Shown: positions 18,277 through 26,818, numbered from the stretch's first letter. The stretch is 64,000 nt of DNA from Alphaproteobacteria bacterium (GCA_017308235.1 JAFKFL010000032.1:24635-88634); one strand, 5' to 3'. Made by a program: numbers and translations. The notes: a model not told the origin generated them from the letters alone.

Positions 18277-18846
18277 TCAGTCCTTGGCCCGTTCCATATA
18301 ACTGCCGTCCTCGGTGTTGATCACCAGCTTGGTGCCCACGGCGATGTGTGGCGGCACCATCACGCGGATGCCGCCTTCGACCACGGCTGGCTTGTAGGAC
18401 GAGGAAGCGGTCTGGCCCTTCACCACGGCGTCGGCCTCGGTGACGGCAAGGACGACCGACTTCGGCAGTTCGCAGCCGACCGGCGTCCCCTCATAGAGCG
18501 ACACGACGACTTCCATGCCATCCTGCAGCCAGCGCGACTGGTCAGGATCGAGCACGTCAGCGCCGACGGAGAGCTGTTCGAAGTTCTCCTTGTCCATGAA
18601 GGTGAAGCCGTTGTCGTCCTGGAACAGGTAGGTGCATTCGCGCTCGTCGATATGGACGTGCTCGATGGTCTCGCCTGAGCGAAAGCGCTCCTGCAGCTTG
18701 TTACCCTCGCGCAGCGCCTTGGCTTCGATCGCCACGAACGCACCGCCCTTGCCCGGACTGATATGCTGCACCTTGGCTGCCACCCAGAGCTTGCCGTTGT
18801 ATTCGATGACATTGCCGGCGCGGATGGAATTGACAGGAACTTTCAT
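18277..18846 (-). CDS. efp: Translation elongation factor P
   Basis: EF-P binds between the ribosomal P and E sites to relieve stalling at polyproline. The 189-aa protein has the three-domain EF-P layout, with KOW-like domain I and two OB-fold domains. The tip loop reads HISPGKGGAF, placing the modifiable lysine at residue 33. The start at 18846 (MKVPVNSIRAGN) was chosen by family alignment; upstream in-frame codons form an unrelated arginine-rich stretch. A lysine at the tip and the neighbouring epmA gene together imply beta-lysylation rather than rhamnosylation. Confidence 0.97.
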   Translation of the reverse strand: MKVPVNSIRAGNVIEYNGKLWVAAKVQHISPGKGGAFVAIEAKALREGNKLQERFRSGETIEHVHIDERECTYLFQDDNGFTFMDKENFEQLSVGADVLDPDQSRWLQDGMEVVVSLYEGTPVGCELPKSVVLAVTEADAVVKGQTASSSYKPAVVEGGIRVMVPPHIAVGTKLVINTEDGSYMERAKD

Positions 18847-18985
18847 GGGCTTATCCGGACTTGCCGCCAGACTGTGCTGCTCACGGCGGGTGAATGGAAT
18901 GCGGCCTCGTCCGCGGGACGCGGGTCGAGGCCGGCGCGGGCTTGTATCAAAGGCCGGCTGGAGCCGCAAGACGGGCGGGCAGGGC

Positions 18986-19336
18986 TCAAAGCCCCAGCGC
19001 TGCCTGCTTTTTCTTCGGCAGGGCCGCGGCGATCACGGCATGGGCGCGTTTGACGTACGCCTTCATTTCGGACGCCGTCAAGATTGACGGGTCGTCCACG
19101 GCCACCCACTTGGCACGAGCAAGATAGGGAGCCGGGCGGAAGCCGTCGGATCGGCTGAGCGCCTCGTAATGCTCTGGCGGGCATTTGAAGCAGACGCGGC
19201 CGATCGAATGGTCATTCGGCGCGATCAGGCAGAACATTTTGCCGCCAACCTTGAAGACGGCGACGCCTCCCCACTGCACGATGCGGGTCGCGGCTGGCAG
19301 GGAAGAGCAGAATTTGTCGATTTGCCTGGGCGTCAC
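18986..19336 (-). CDS. MmcQ/YjbR family protein
   Basis: The 116-aa protein matches the MmcQ/YjbR family: VQWGGVAVFKVGGKMFCLIA near the N-terminus, then FKCPPEHYEALS, and the closing AKWVAVDDPSILTASEMKAY segment in which the tryptophan and the 'L-S/T-EM' turn are conserved. The family adopts a CyaY-like fold and is sometimes called DNA-binding, but no activity is established. It lies upstream of efp on the same strand and is divergent from epmA with 44 bp between starts. Confidence 0.9.
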   Translation of the reverse strand: MTPRQIDKFCSSLPAATRIVQWGGVAVFKVGGKMFCLIAPNDHSIGRVCFKCPPEHYEALSRSDGFRPAPYLARAKWVAVDDPSILTASEMKAYVKRAHAVIAAALPKKKQAALGL

Positions 19337-19380
19337 TGCGCCACCCTACACGCCGCTGCCGCCGCGTGCGATGCTCTGCC

Positions 19381-20379
19381 ATGAACGAGTGGCGTCCCGA
19401 CAAGCTTACCCGACGTTTGCCCAATCTCCAGGTCCGGGCCCGGCTCCAGAGCGCGATCCGGCATTGGTTTGCGGCCGAGGACTTCATCGAGGTCGAGACG
19501 CCGATCCTGCAGGTGAGCCCAGGGGCCGAGGTACACCTCTCTGGTTTTGCCACCGACTGGGAAACGCCCGACGGCGAGGACGAGCAGCTGCGCTGGCTGC
19601 ACAGTTCACCCGAGTTTGCGATGAAGAAGCTGCTGGCCGGCGGAATGTCCCGGATCTTCCAGTTCGCCCGGGTGTTCCGCAACGCCGAGGGTTCGGCCCT
19701 GCACCATCCCGAGTTCACCATGCTCGAATGGTATCGCGCCGGCGCAGGTTACGAGACGCTGATGGAAGATTGCGCCGCGCTGCTGCGCCTCACGGACGTG
19801 CGTGAACTATGCTGGGAGGGCAACGTCTGCGATCCCACAGCGCCGCCGGAGCGGCTCACGGTGGCTCAGGCCTTCGACCGGCACGCCGGCGTCGATCTGT
19901 TCGCAGCCATTGGCAACGCGGAGAAGCTCGCGAAGGACGCGGGCATCACCATGCACAGCGATGACACCTGGGAGGACGTCTTCTTCCGCATCATGTTCGA
20001 CAAGGTCGAGCGGAAGCTCGGCATGGGTCGGCCGACCATCCTGTGCGAATACCCGATCTCGATGGCGGCGCTGGCCCGCGCCAAGCCTGGCAATCCGCGC
20101 GTCGCCGAACGCTTCGAGCTCTATGTCTGCGGTGTCGAACTGGCCAACGCCTTCGGCGAGCTCACCGATCCCGCCGTCCAGCGTGCACGGTTGAAGGCCG
20201 ACATGGACGAAAAGGAGCGCCTCTACGGCCTGCGTTGGCCCGTCGATCCCGATTTCCTCGCCGCGCTCGACCATGGCCTGCCCGACAGCAGTGGCATCGC
20301 CCTGGGTTTTGACCGCCTCGTTATGTTGGCGACCGGCGCATCCAACATCGAGGATGTGCTGTGGCTACCGGTCCGTTGA
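19381..20379 (+). CDS. epmA: EF-P lysine ligase (EpmA/GenX/PoxA)
   Basis: EpmA is a truncated class II lysyl-tRNA synthetase paralogue that attaches beta-lysine to EF-P instead of tRNA. The 332-aa protein consists only of the catalytic core, with no anticodon-binding OB domain. It shows class II motif 2 (SRIFQFARVFRNAE and HHPEFTMLEWYRA) and motif 3 (GIALGFDRLVMLATG). The start MNEWRPDK at 19381 fits family length; the upstream ATG at 19366 is less likely. EpmB, the lysine 2,3-aminomutase that makes beta-lysine, is not in this window. Its stop codon abuts that of the convergent ThiE-like gene. Confidence 0.96.
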   Translation: MNEWRPDKLTRRLPNLQVRARLQSAIRHWFAAEDFIEVETPILQVSPGAEVHLSGFATDWETPDGEDEQLRWLHSSPEFAMKKLLAGGMSRIFQFARVFRNAEGSALHHPEFTMLEWYRAGAGYETLMEDCAALLRLTDVRELCWEGNVCDPTAPPERLTVAQAFDRHAGVDLFAAIGNAEKLAKDAGITMHSDDTWEDVFFRIMFDKVERKLGMGRPTILCEYPISMAALARAKPGNPRVAERFELYVCGVELANAFGELTDPAVQRARLKADMDEKERLYGLRWPVDPDFLAALDHGLPDSSGIALGFDRLVMLATGASNIEDVLWLPVR

Positions 20380-20979
20380 TCACGATCCTGCGGCGAACAG
20401 AGCGTTGAAGGCGCGGACGGCGGCTTCGGGACCGTCCTTGTGGTGCCACACACCGTCACTGACGGCGAGGAAGTCGGCACCGGCGGCGATCAAAGGCTTT
20501 GCATTGTCGGCCGTGATGTCGCCAGTTGCGACGCAGGGGATCTCGAACAAGCCGCTCCACCATTCGATCAGCTCGAGATCGGCTGAATCGAACGTCACGT
20601 AGTCGGCTCCGGCCTCGGCGGCCTCCATCGCGAGATGGCGGGAGGAGGGTGCGACGACCCCGACTTGTCGCTCGGGACCGACGATCTGGCGCGCCTCCGC
20701 GTAGTCCGCCACATCGACCTGGACGCCATCGGCGTCGAGCTTCACCGCAAGGTCGGGTCGCCTGGCCAGCACGAATGCCACATCACGCTGCTGGCAGACC
20801 GGTCGCAGCGTGTCGGAGACTCGGGCGATCGTTGGATCGTCGGCGTCGGTGAGTCGCAGCAGGAAGGCGGCCACATCGCCGCCGTCGAGCGCGGCGCGCA
20901 GGTCGCTCGCAAAGAGGGCGGGGTGATCTATCCGTTGCGGTGAAACAAGGTAGAGGCGGCAACTTTCGGCGGCAGGCAC
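20380..20979 (-). CDS. ThiE-like (thiamine phosphate synthase family) protein, degenerate active site
   Basis: The 199-aa protein has the TIM-barrel outline of thiamine phosphate synthase/TenI proteins: LRAALDGGDVAAFLLRLTD, a central KLDADGVQVD, AAEAGADYVTFDS and IAAGADFLAVSDGVW. Several catalytic motifs of true ThiE are replaced. The N-D metal site of the 'FINDxxxLA' segment reads FVLARRPDLA, the 'GxHLGQxD' loop reads GVQVDVADY and the 'AIGGI' phosphate loop reads ATGDI. It is therefore probably a paralogue rather than the working enzyme. No other thiamine-synthesis gene is adjacent; thiD lies 26 kb away. Confidence 0.75.
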   Translation of the reverse strand: MPAAESCRLYLVSPQRIDHPALFASDLRAALDGGDVAAFLLRLTDADDPTIARVSDTLRPVCQQRDVAFVLARRPDLAVKLDADGVQVDVADYAEARQIVGPERQVGVVAPSSRHLAMEAAEAGADYVTFDSADLELIEWWSGLFEIPCVATGDITADNAKPLIAAGADFLAVSDGVWHHKDGPEAAVRAFNALFAAGS

Positions 20980-21115
20980 GTCTTGCTCAGTATGGATTGA
21001 TGGGCAGCGAGGCGAAGAGCGCGCCGCCGACAGGGGGCACTCAGGCGATGAACGCGAGGATCATCACCACCTTCAAGTGTTACCCAAATTTCTGACGCAG
21101 AGAAGGGGCCGTGCG

Positions 21116-22144
21116 TCATCGATGCGCACCCCGGGCGACCTCGCGGAAGCTCACGAGTTGTCCGCTCGTCTCGTCCCACAAGGTAAGCCAGGGCGCGCGC
21201 AGCCCACCCATCAGGCTGAGCGGCACGACCGGCCACAGCGCCTGCACGGCATCGTGCGCAGCGCAAAGCCGGTAACTGGGCACGCGCGGATTGAGATGGT
21301 GAACGTGATGGAACCCAATGTTGCCGGTCAGCCAGTGCAGGACGCGCGGAAGGTCGAACCAGGACGAGCCCTCCATCGAGGCATCCGAGGGATTCCACTC
21401 CTCGCGCCGGGTCCAGCGCGCCGTCTCGAAGCGATGCTGCAGCGAAAACAACCAGACGCCCACGATCGAAGCGACAATCATCACGGACAAATGAATCACC
21501 AGCACTTCCTGCCAGCCGAGCAACAGTGCCAGGGAGCCGAACAGCGCCAGCAGCGCCGCGCTGGTGAGGTGGACCGAGCGGCGCTCGCGCACCCAGCGGC
21601 GTGGTATGTCCAGCGGCATGCGGTAGAGCACCAGGAAGACCAGCGGCGGGAGCAGCACATTGGCGACCAGCGGATGGCGCGGCAGGCGGTGCAACAGGCG
21701 CCGCCAACGCGTCAAGGCGAGGTATTCTCGCACCGTCAGGCAGGCCGAGTAGAGATCGGTACCCTTGCGGCGATCGAGATTGCTCCAGTTGCCATGATGC
21801 AGGCTGTGCTGGCGCGCCCAATTGGTGAAGGGCGTCATCGTGAAGAGACTGCATGCCCATCCGACGATGATATTGGCGCGCGTGGACGCGAAGAACGAGC
21901 CGTGACCGCAATCGTGCTGGATGATGAAGACGCGCGCCAGAAGCGCGCCGGTTGGCACGGCGAGGGCAATGGTCAGTAAAGGGGAGATCGGGTAGACGAG
22001 ATACATCGACGCACAGGCGGCGATGAAGGGACCAAACGACGTCAGGAGCTGGAACACCCCTTGGCCTCTGTTCGGCCGCGCGAAGGCCGCAGCGGCCTGT
22101 CGCACCTCGACGCCCGAGCGAGAAAGCGCCCGGTCGGCATCCAT
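21116..22144 (-). CDS. Membrane fatty-acid desaturase
   Basis: This 342-aa integral-membrane di-iron desaturase keeps the three histidine boxes HDCGHGSFF, QHSLHHGNW and GFHHVHHLN, and has four to six hydrophobic helices (for example LLTIALAVPTGALLARVFII). It should introduce a double bond into acyl chains of membrane lipids, using an electron donor encoded elsewhere. The ATG at 22144 (MDADRALSR) was preferred over an in-frame start 79 codons upstream: it is preceded by AAGGGA and the upstream residues have no family resemblance. It is monocistronic. Confidence 0.9.
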   Translation of the reverse strand: MDADRALSRSGVEVRQAAAAFARPNRGQGVFQLLTSFGPFIAACASMYLVYPISPLLTIALAVPTGALLARVFIIQHDCGHGSFFASTRANIIVGWACSLFTMTPFTNWARQHSLHHGNWSNLDRRKGTDLYSACLTVREYLALTRWRRLLHRLPRHPLVANVLLPPLVFLVLYRMPLDIPRRWVRERRSVHLTSAALLALFGSLALLLGWQEVLVIHLSVMIVASIVGVWLFSLQHRFETARWTRREEWNPSDASMEGSSWFDLPRVLHWLTGNIGFHHVHHLNPRVPSYRLCAAHDAVQALWPVVPLSLMGGLRAPWLTLWDETSGQLVSFREVARGAHR

Positions 22145-22317
22145 GAGGGAGTCCCTTGTCTGAAGAGGTCGACGAAAGTGTCGATGCCTCTTACATGGGC
22201 TTTTCGAGCGATCGTTGCAATGGCCCCGGTGGATAGGGGCCGAGGAGCTTGCCGGGCTGGCAGTTGCACGATGCGCGCTTGAATGTCCTCGCAAAAGAAG
22301 CGACGAAGAAAAAATAG

Positions 22318-22596
22318 ATAGCTTGGGCCAGCAGATATATCGAGCGGTTGCAGGCCGGCGAAACCGTTCAGTTCCGCCCACGCGGCCACTCGATGAGGGG
22401 CAAGATCGAAAGCGGTCAGCTTTGCACCGTCGCGCCGATCACCGATCCGGCGACGATCAAGGTTGGCGACATCGTGCTCTGTCGCGTGCACGGCGCCCAA
22501 TACCTTCACCTGGTGAAGGCGATACGCGACGGTGAGAGGGCAACCGAAGGCGGACGAGGGCCCTCGGTCGCGCCGACTTACATCTTGCCCTGGTAG
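22318..22596 (+). pseudogene. Decayed S24/S26-like small protein ORF
   Basis: The open frame reads RYIERLQAGETVQFRPRGHS, followed by MRGKIESGQLCTVAP and VGDIVLCRVHGAQYLHLVKA. This matches, from memory, a family of about 90-110-aa proteins resembling the S24 peptidase fold. No ATG or GTG precedes the conserved start: the only start-like codon in the conserved part is TTG at 22348, and a TAG at 22315-22317 closes the frame upstream. The C-terminus also departs from the family after DGER and ends within the 3' end of the convergent aldolase gene. It is probably a truncated remnant, though a TTG-initiated short protein cannot be excluded. Confidence 0.45.
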
Positions 22597-23498
22597 ATGC
22601 TGATGATCTTCTCGAGCATGTCGAGCGCGTCCTCGCGCGGGCGCTGGAAGGTGTTGCGGCCGATGATCGAGCCGTTGGCGCCGCCGTCGCGCAGGCTGCG
22701 GATCTCGGTGAAGAGGCCCTCGAGATCCTTGGCCTCACCGCCCGAGAAGACGACGATGCGTCGGCCGGCGAAGGTCGCCTGCATCACATGCTTGATGCGC
22801 GCCGCGAGCGTCGAGATGTCGATCTTGGCCTTTTCGTAGGCGGCCTTGGCCTCGGGCTGCCACAGGACGTTGGTCGGTGGCTTGACCTTGATGACGTGCG
22901 CACCGAGCAGTGCCGCTATGTGAGCGGCATAAGCGCAGACGTCCATCGCCGTCTCGCCCGCCTTGTCGAGCTTGCCGCCGCGCGGATAGGACCACATGAC
23001 GACCGCGAGGCCGACCGCCTTCGCCTCCTCGGCGAGTTCGCGGATCTCTTCCATCATGGCGTACTGGTCTTCCGAGCCGGGATAGATCGTGAAGCCGATC
23101 GCCGCGCAGCCGAGACGCAGCGCGTCGTGCACCGAGCCGGTGACGGCCTGGTCCTTGTTGGTCGAGAGGCTGTTGGCTGAGTTGAGCTTCAGGATGGTCG
23201 GGATCGCGCCGGCAAAGGTATCGGCGCCAGCCTCGAGAGGACCGAGAGGGGCCGCGTAGGCGTTCAGCCCGGCATCGATCGCGAGCTGGTAATGATAGTG
23301 CGGATCATAGGCGGCAGGATTGGGCGCAAAGGAGCGATCGGGGCCGTGCTCGAAACCCTGGTCGACGGGCAGGATCACCATCTTGCCTGTGCCGCCCAGC
23401 TTGCCGTGCATCAGTATGCGGGCGAGATTGGCCTTGGTGCCTGGGCAATCGCTCTCGTAGTTGTCGAGGATCTTCTTGACGGTGCGGGTGATCTTCAC
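22578..23498 (-). CDS. fba: Class I fructose-bisphosphate aldolase (DhnA type)
   Basis: The enzyme reversibly cleaves fructose-1,6-bisphosphate to two triose phosphates in glycolysis and gluconeogenesis. The 306-aa protein belongs to the archaeal/DhnA-like class I aldolases. Supporting segments are MVILPVDQGFEHGPDRSFA near the N-terminus, AAIGFTIYPGSEDQ, and the Schiff-base region GAHVIKVKPPTN in which the lysine is present. No zinc-binding histidine pattern of class II enzymes is seen. Other glycolytic genes (gap and tkt) lie 3-6 kb away on the same strand. Confidence 0.95.
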   Translation of the reverse strand: MKITRTVKKILDNYESDCPGTKANLARILMHGKLGGTGKMVILPVDQGFEHGPDRSFAPNPAAYDPHYHYQLAIDAGLNAYAAPLGPLEAGADTFAGAIPTILKLNSANSLSTNKDQAVTGSVHDALRLGCAAIGFTIYPGSEDQYAMMEEIRELAEEAKAVGLAVVMWSYPRGGKLDKAGETAMDVCAYAAHIAALLGAHVIKVKPPTNVLWQPEAKAAYEKAKIDISTLAARIKHVMQATFAGRRIVVFSGGEAKDLEGLFTEIRSLRDGGANGSIIGRNTFQRPREDALDMLEKIISIYQGKM

Positions 23499-23710
23499 GG
23501 GCTCGCTCCCCTAATCCTTTGAGTCTCAAATCGGCGCAGGTGATAGCGGCGCGGGGCCGCTGGTTCAAGTCCCGGCCGGTTCAACTACCTGACACATCGT
23601 TGCCTGGCAGCGGAAAGATGCGGAGATAGAATGCCGAATCCGATGAAGTATCTTGCAAAACGGGCAGCGTGACCATTGTGTGCTCTGCCGCAAAAGATGG
23701 AACGTTCTCG

Positions 23711-25039
23711 ATGCAAAATAGTGGTCGCGTAACTTTGGCAACCCGCCTGCCGTTCTTCTACGGCTGGGTCATCGTCGCCATTGCCTTCGTGACGGTGGCG
23801 CTGGGCGTAACGGCGCGGACGGCGTTCTCGCTCATGTTCCCGCCCATCGTCGACGAGTTCGGCTGGGACCGCGGCCTGGCGGCCGGCGCTTTCTCTTTCG
23901 GCTTCTTTGTCTCGGCGCTGCTCAGTCCCGTGGTCGGCCGCGTGATGGATCGCCGCGGCCCGCGCTTCGTGATCGAGATCGGCGTGCTCCTGACGACGGC
24001 AGGGCTGGTGGCAGCCACGCTGATCGAAACACCCTGGCAGCTCTATGCGACCTTGGGCGTGTTGGTGGGCGGCGGCGCCAACTGCATGACCTTCACCGCG
24101 CAATCGCAGTACCTGCCGAACTGGTTCATCCGTCGGCGCGCCCTGGCGATCAGCATAGCGTTCTCCGGCGCGGGCTTCGGCGCGATCCTGATCCTGCCGT
24201 GGATCCAGGAGATCATCCTCAGCAGCGGTTGGCGAACATCGTGTTGGACCCTTGGTCTCGTGATCCTGATCGTTCTGCTGCCGCTCAATCTTCTCGTGCG
24301 CAAGCGGCCGGAGGATATCGGCGCCGAGCCCGATGGTGATGGCCGTCGTGCCGGCGAGACGTCGCGTCCGTCGAATGTTGTTGATGCGGCTTGGGTGGCG
24401 ACCGAATGGACGACGATGCGGGCAGTCCGGACCGCACGCTTCTGGTGGATCGCGATCGCCTACTTCTGTGGTGGCTTCGTCTGGTATGCCGTGCAGGTCC
24501 ATCAGACGAAGTATCTCATTGAGGTCGGCTTCAGCCCAATGCAGGCCGCCTGGGCGCTAGGGCTCGTCGCGATGGTAGGAGTGCCGGGCCAGATCCTCCT
24601 GGGTGCCTTGTCGGATCGCCTTGGCCGCGAGCTCGTCTGGAGCATCACCAGTATCGGCTTTGCGATTTGCTACGTCGCGCTGCTTGCCTTGGCCGCGGGG
24701 CCCTCGCAGCCGCTGCTTTACGTTATGGTGCTGTCGCAGGGCGTGCTGGGTTACGCGATGACGTCGGTCATGGGGCCGATCGTGGTCGAGATTTTCGAGG
24801 GCCCGCATTTCGGCTCGATCTTCGGGCTGCTGTCGATGATCCTGATCGGCGGTGGTGCGGCGGGACCACTGGTCGCCGGCGTGGTGCACGACCAAACCGG
24901 CAGCTATAGCGGTGCCTTCATCTTCTCAATCGCCCTCTGCGCCGTCTCGATCTTCGCCATGTGGCGCGCCTCGCCTGGCAAGGTGCGCATGGTGGCAGGG
25001 CGGGCGCGGGCCCGCGCCCTCGCCGCGGCAAAGGCCTAG
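23711..25039 (+). CDS. Major facilitator superfamily transporter
   Basis: The product has about 440 aa and twelve predicted helices in two six-helix halves separated by a charged cytoplasmic loop (about 200-235). The MFS loop motif appears as GRVMDRRGPR between helices 2 and 3 and as GALSDRLGRE in the second half. It resembles the oxalate/formate or monocarboxylate antiporter group. The ATG at 23711 is preferred to an upstream GTG at 23669 because the first helix begins shortly after it. Its stop overlaps the stop of the convergent puuE gene by four bases (CTAG). A ureide or organic acid substrate is possible but inferred only from position. Confidence 0.88.
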   Translation: MQNSGRVTLATRLPFFYGWVIVAIAFVTVALGVTARTAFSLMFPPIVDEFGWDRGLAAGAFSFGFFVSALLSPVVGRVMDRRGPRFVIEIGVLLTTAGLVAATLIETPWQLYATLGVLVGGGANCMTFTAQSQYLPNWFIRRRALAISIAFSGAGFGAILILPWIQEIILSSGWRTSCWTLGLVILIVLLPLNLLVRKRPEDIGAEPDGDGRRAGETSRPSNVVDAAWVATEWTTMRAVRTARFWWIAIAYFCGGFVWYAVQVHQTKYLIEVGFSPMQAAWALGLVAMVGVPGQILLGALSDRLGRELVWSITSIGFAICYVALLALAAGPSQPLLYVMVLSQGVLGYAMTSVMGPIVVEIFEGPHFGSIFGLLSMILIGGGAAGPLVAGVVHDQTGSYSGAFIFSIALCAVSIFAMWRASPGKVRMVAGRARARALAAAKA

Positions 25040-25962
25040 GGTTCGTTCAGGCCCTTGCCTGTATAGGGATGCGTCGCCTTCCAGTGGTTGGCGATATCGA
25101 TGCGGCGGGTGATCCAGACGCCCTTCTGGGCTTGCAGATAGTCGAGCAGGCGCCACAGGCCGGCGGTGCGGGCGGCATGGCCGATCAGCCGCATGTGCAT
25201 GCCGATCGACATCATCTTGGGCTGCGTCGCACCCTCGCGATAAAGCACGTCGAAAGCATCGCGCACGAAGCTGAACCACTGCTCCGAGGTGCTCATGCCT
25301 GACGCGTACTTGCCGTCGTTGTTGGTGAGCGAGTAGGGCACGATCAGGTGCGGCTTGCCCTGCACGGTCTGCCAGAAGGGCAGTTCCTCGCCGTAGTAAT
25401 CCGAATCGTAGGTGAAGCCGCCTTCTTCCGCGAGAAGCCGGCGCGTGTTGACGCTCGGTCCATAGCGACAGTACCAGCCGGCCGGCCGCTCGCCGACAGT
25501 CTGGGCGAGAGATTTCACGGCCTTGGCGATATGCTCGCGCTCCTCGGCTTCGCTGAGGTCGAAGTGCTTCACCCAGCGCCAGCCGTGGCAGCAAACGTCG
25601 AACTTCGCTTTCTGGATCGCCTCGGCAGCGGCCTTGTTGCGCTCGAGCGCCAGCGCGCAGCCGAATACGGTAAGCGGAAGGCCGCGTTCCTGGAACGCGC
25701 GCATCAGGCGCCAGAAGCCAACGCGGCTGCCGTATTCGAACATACCTTCGCCGGCAAGGTCGCGACCCTTGAGGCCCATCGAGGAGCTTGTCGATTCCGT
25801 GAGGCCGGTCTCGGTATAGCCCTCGCCGTCCTGGATCGAGGGTTCGGAGCCTTCCTCGTAGTTCATCACGAAATTGACGGCGACGCGCGCGCCGTCAGGC
25901 CACTTGGGATCGGGTGGTGTCGCGCCATAGCCCAGGAAGTCGCGGGTAGGTTGCCAGCTCAT
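25036..25962 (-). CDS. puuE: PuuE-type allantoinase (polysaccharide deacetylase family)
   Basis: PuuE opens the allantoin ring to allantoate in purine degradation. The 308-aa protein is of typical length and has the family-specific N-terminus PTRDFLGYGATPPDPKWPDG, the NYEEGSEPSIQDG segment, GCALALERN and the histidine-bearing CCHGWRW; it ends in GMHMRLIGHAARTAGLW. These features separate it from peptidoglycan or chitin deacetylases and from amidohydrolase-type allantoinases. Its start overlaps the stop of the upstream 110-aa gene (ATGA), and allA lies just beyond, so the three form one ureide operon. Confidence 0.93.
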   Translation of the reverse strand: MSWQPTRDFLGYGATPPDPKWPDGARVAVNFVMNYEEGSEPSIQDGEGYTETGLTESTSSSMGLKGRDLAGEGMFEYGSRVGFWRLMRAFQERGLPLTVFGCALALERNKAAAEAIQKAKFDVCCHGWRWVKHFDLSEAEEREHIAKAVKSLAQTVGERPAGWYCRYGPSVNTRRLLAEEGGFTYDSDYYGEELPFWQTVQGKPHLIVPYSLTNNDGKYASGMSTSEQWFSFVRDAFDVLYREGATQPKMMSIGMHMRLIGHAARTAGLWRLLDYLQAQKGVWITRRIDIANHWKATHPYTGKGLNEP

Positions 25963-26291
25963 GTCGGTCTCCTCACTAGCTCGGCGCCCATCTGGCGGGC
26001 GATATCCGCGACCTTGTCGTTCAACGGATCCATCGAGATCACCTTAACACCGGCGCGCAGGCAGGCGAGCGCCCAGCCCGGCGCGTCGCCACAATCGACG
26101 ATCAGCGTGAAGTCGACATCCGCGAACTCGCGTCGCGCCCGATCCTGCAGCGCTGCCAGATAAGCGGCGCCGTAGAAGGCGGCGGCGTCCTCTGGCGTCA
26201 CGAGGATCGGCGAGGTGCCCTGCGTTCGCGCTGTTTCCAGTGCCGCTGCAGTCGAGCGCCAGTCACGGATGAGGATGATGGGGGTCCCCAT
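25959..26291 (-). CDS. Conserved hypothetical protein in ureide operon (110 aa)
   Basis: I do not recognise this family. The 110-aa protein begins MGTPIILIRDWRSTAAALE, continues with GTSPILVTPEDAAAFYGAAY and FTLIVDCGDAPGWALACLRAG, and ends MGAELVRRPT. Alternating strands and helices suggest a small Rossmann-like or flavodoxin-like alpha/beta fold. There are no signal, membrane or metal-binding motifs. It overlaps puuE by four bases and follows allA after about 30 bp, so a role in ureide breakdown or its regulation is inferred from position only. Confidence 0.75.
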   Translation of the reverse strand: MGTPIILIRDWRSTAAALETARTQGTSPILVTPEDAAAFYGAAYLAALQDRARREFADVDFTLIVDCGDAPGWALACLRAGVKVISMDPLNDKVADIARQMGAELVRRPT

Positions 26292-26324
26292 GCCGCAGAC
26301 ATTATCCGCTGCAGGCGGCAGTCG

Positions 26325-26801
26325 TCAGGGAATCCGGATCGTGAACGGCGCGACCGGCACGAATTCTTCGTCGCCTTTGCTCCCGTCGCGCCACATGAAG
26401 ACCGCGAAACGGCCCGGGCGGTCGAGCACGGTCAGCCCGTGGTGCCAAGTGTCGGGCTTGTAGGTGACACCCTGGCGTCCGTCGGCGATGAAAGCGCGGA
26501 CGAGAGCGGAGTCGGGGCCGCCTTGCTTGGCATGCGGCGCAACGACGATCAGCCATCGGCCGACATCAAGCGGCATGAAAGTCTGCGAGGAGAATTCGTG
26601 CCGTTCGAGCAACTCGGCGCGCAATGGCCGGTCGCGGGTTTCGGGCTTGAGGCTGACCGACAGGCTCGGTCGCGCCGCCGGGCGAAGATTGCCCAGCGCT
26701 TCTTCGTAGTAAAGACGGCCCGGCTCGTTCGGCACGTCGATCACGTCGCCGAACGGCGCGAAGGCGTCGCGGGTGAGGGGCTGCGGGATGATCTCCATCA
26801 T
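26325..26801 (-). CDS. allA: Ureidoglycolate lyase
   Basis: AllA converts ureidoglycolate to glyoxylate and urea, the last step of allantoin breakdown. The 158-aa protein is a cupin-like fold with the family opening IIPQPLTRDAFAPFGDVID, the central EFSSQTFMPLD and the ending GVTYKPDTWHHGLTVLDRPG. The start at 26801 (or one codon later) is chosen because a GGGG ribosome site lies seven bases upstream and the length fits the family. Longer in-frame starts would run into the preceding gap gene. It leads the three-gene ureide operon and lies 17 bp after gap. Confidence 0.93.
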   Translation of the reverse strand: MMEIIPQPLTRDAFAPFGDVIDVPNEPGRLYYEEALGNLRPAARPSLSVSLKPETRDRPLRAELLERHEFSSQTFMPLDVGRWLIVVAPHAKQGGPDSALVRAFIADGRQGVTYKPDTWHHGLTVLDRPGRFAVFMWRDGSKGDEEFVPVAPFTIRIP

Positions 26802-26818
26802 TTGCCCCATCATCGATC

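Noticed and set aside
13057..18846. A complete Zorya-type defence system
   Set aside because: Only ZorA/ZorB-like proteins are present. The neighbouring AAA ATPase is RepA-like, not the Snf2-type ZorD helicase, and no ZorC is visible.
23540..23590. tRNA-like GGTTCAAGTCC sequence between fba and the MFS gene
   Set aside because: It resembles a T-loop, but the flanking bases do not form a 5-bp T-stem and no matching D-arm, anticodon arm or acceptor stem could be built, so it is neither a tRNA nor a convincing attachment-site remnant.
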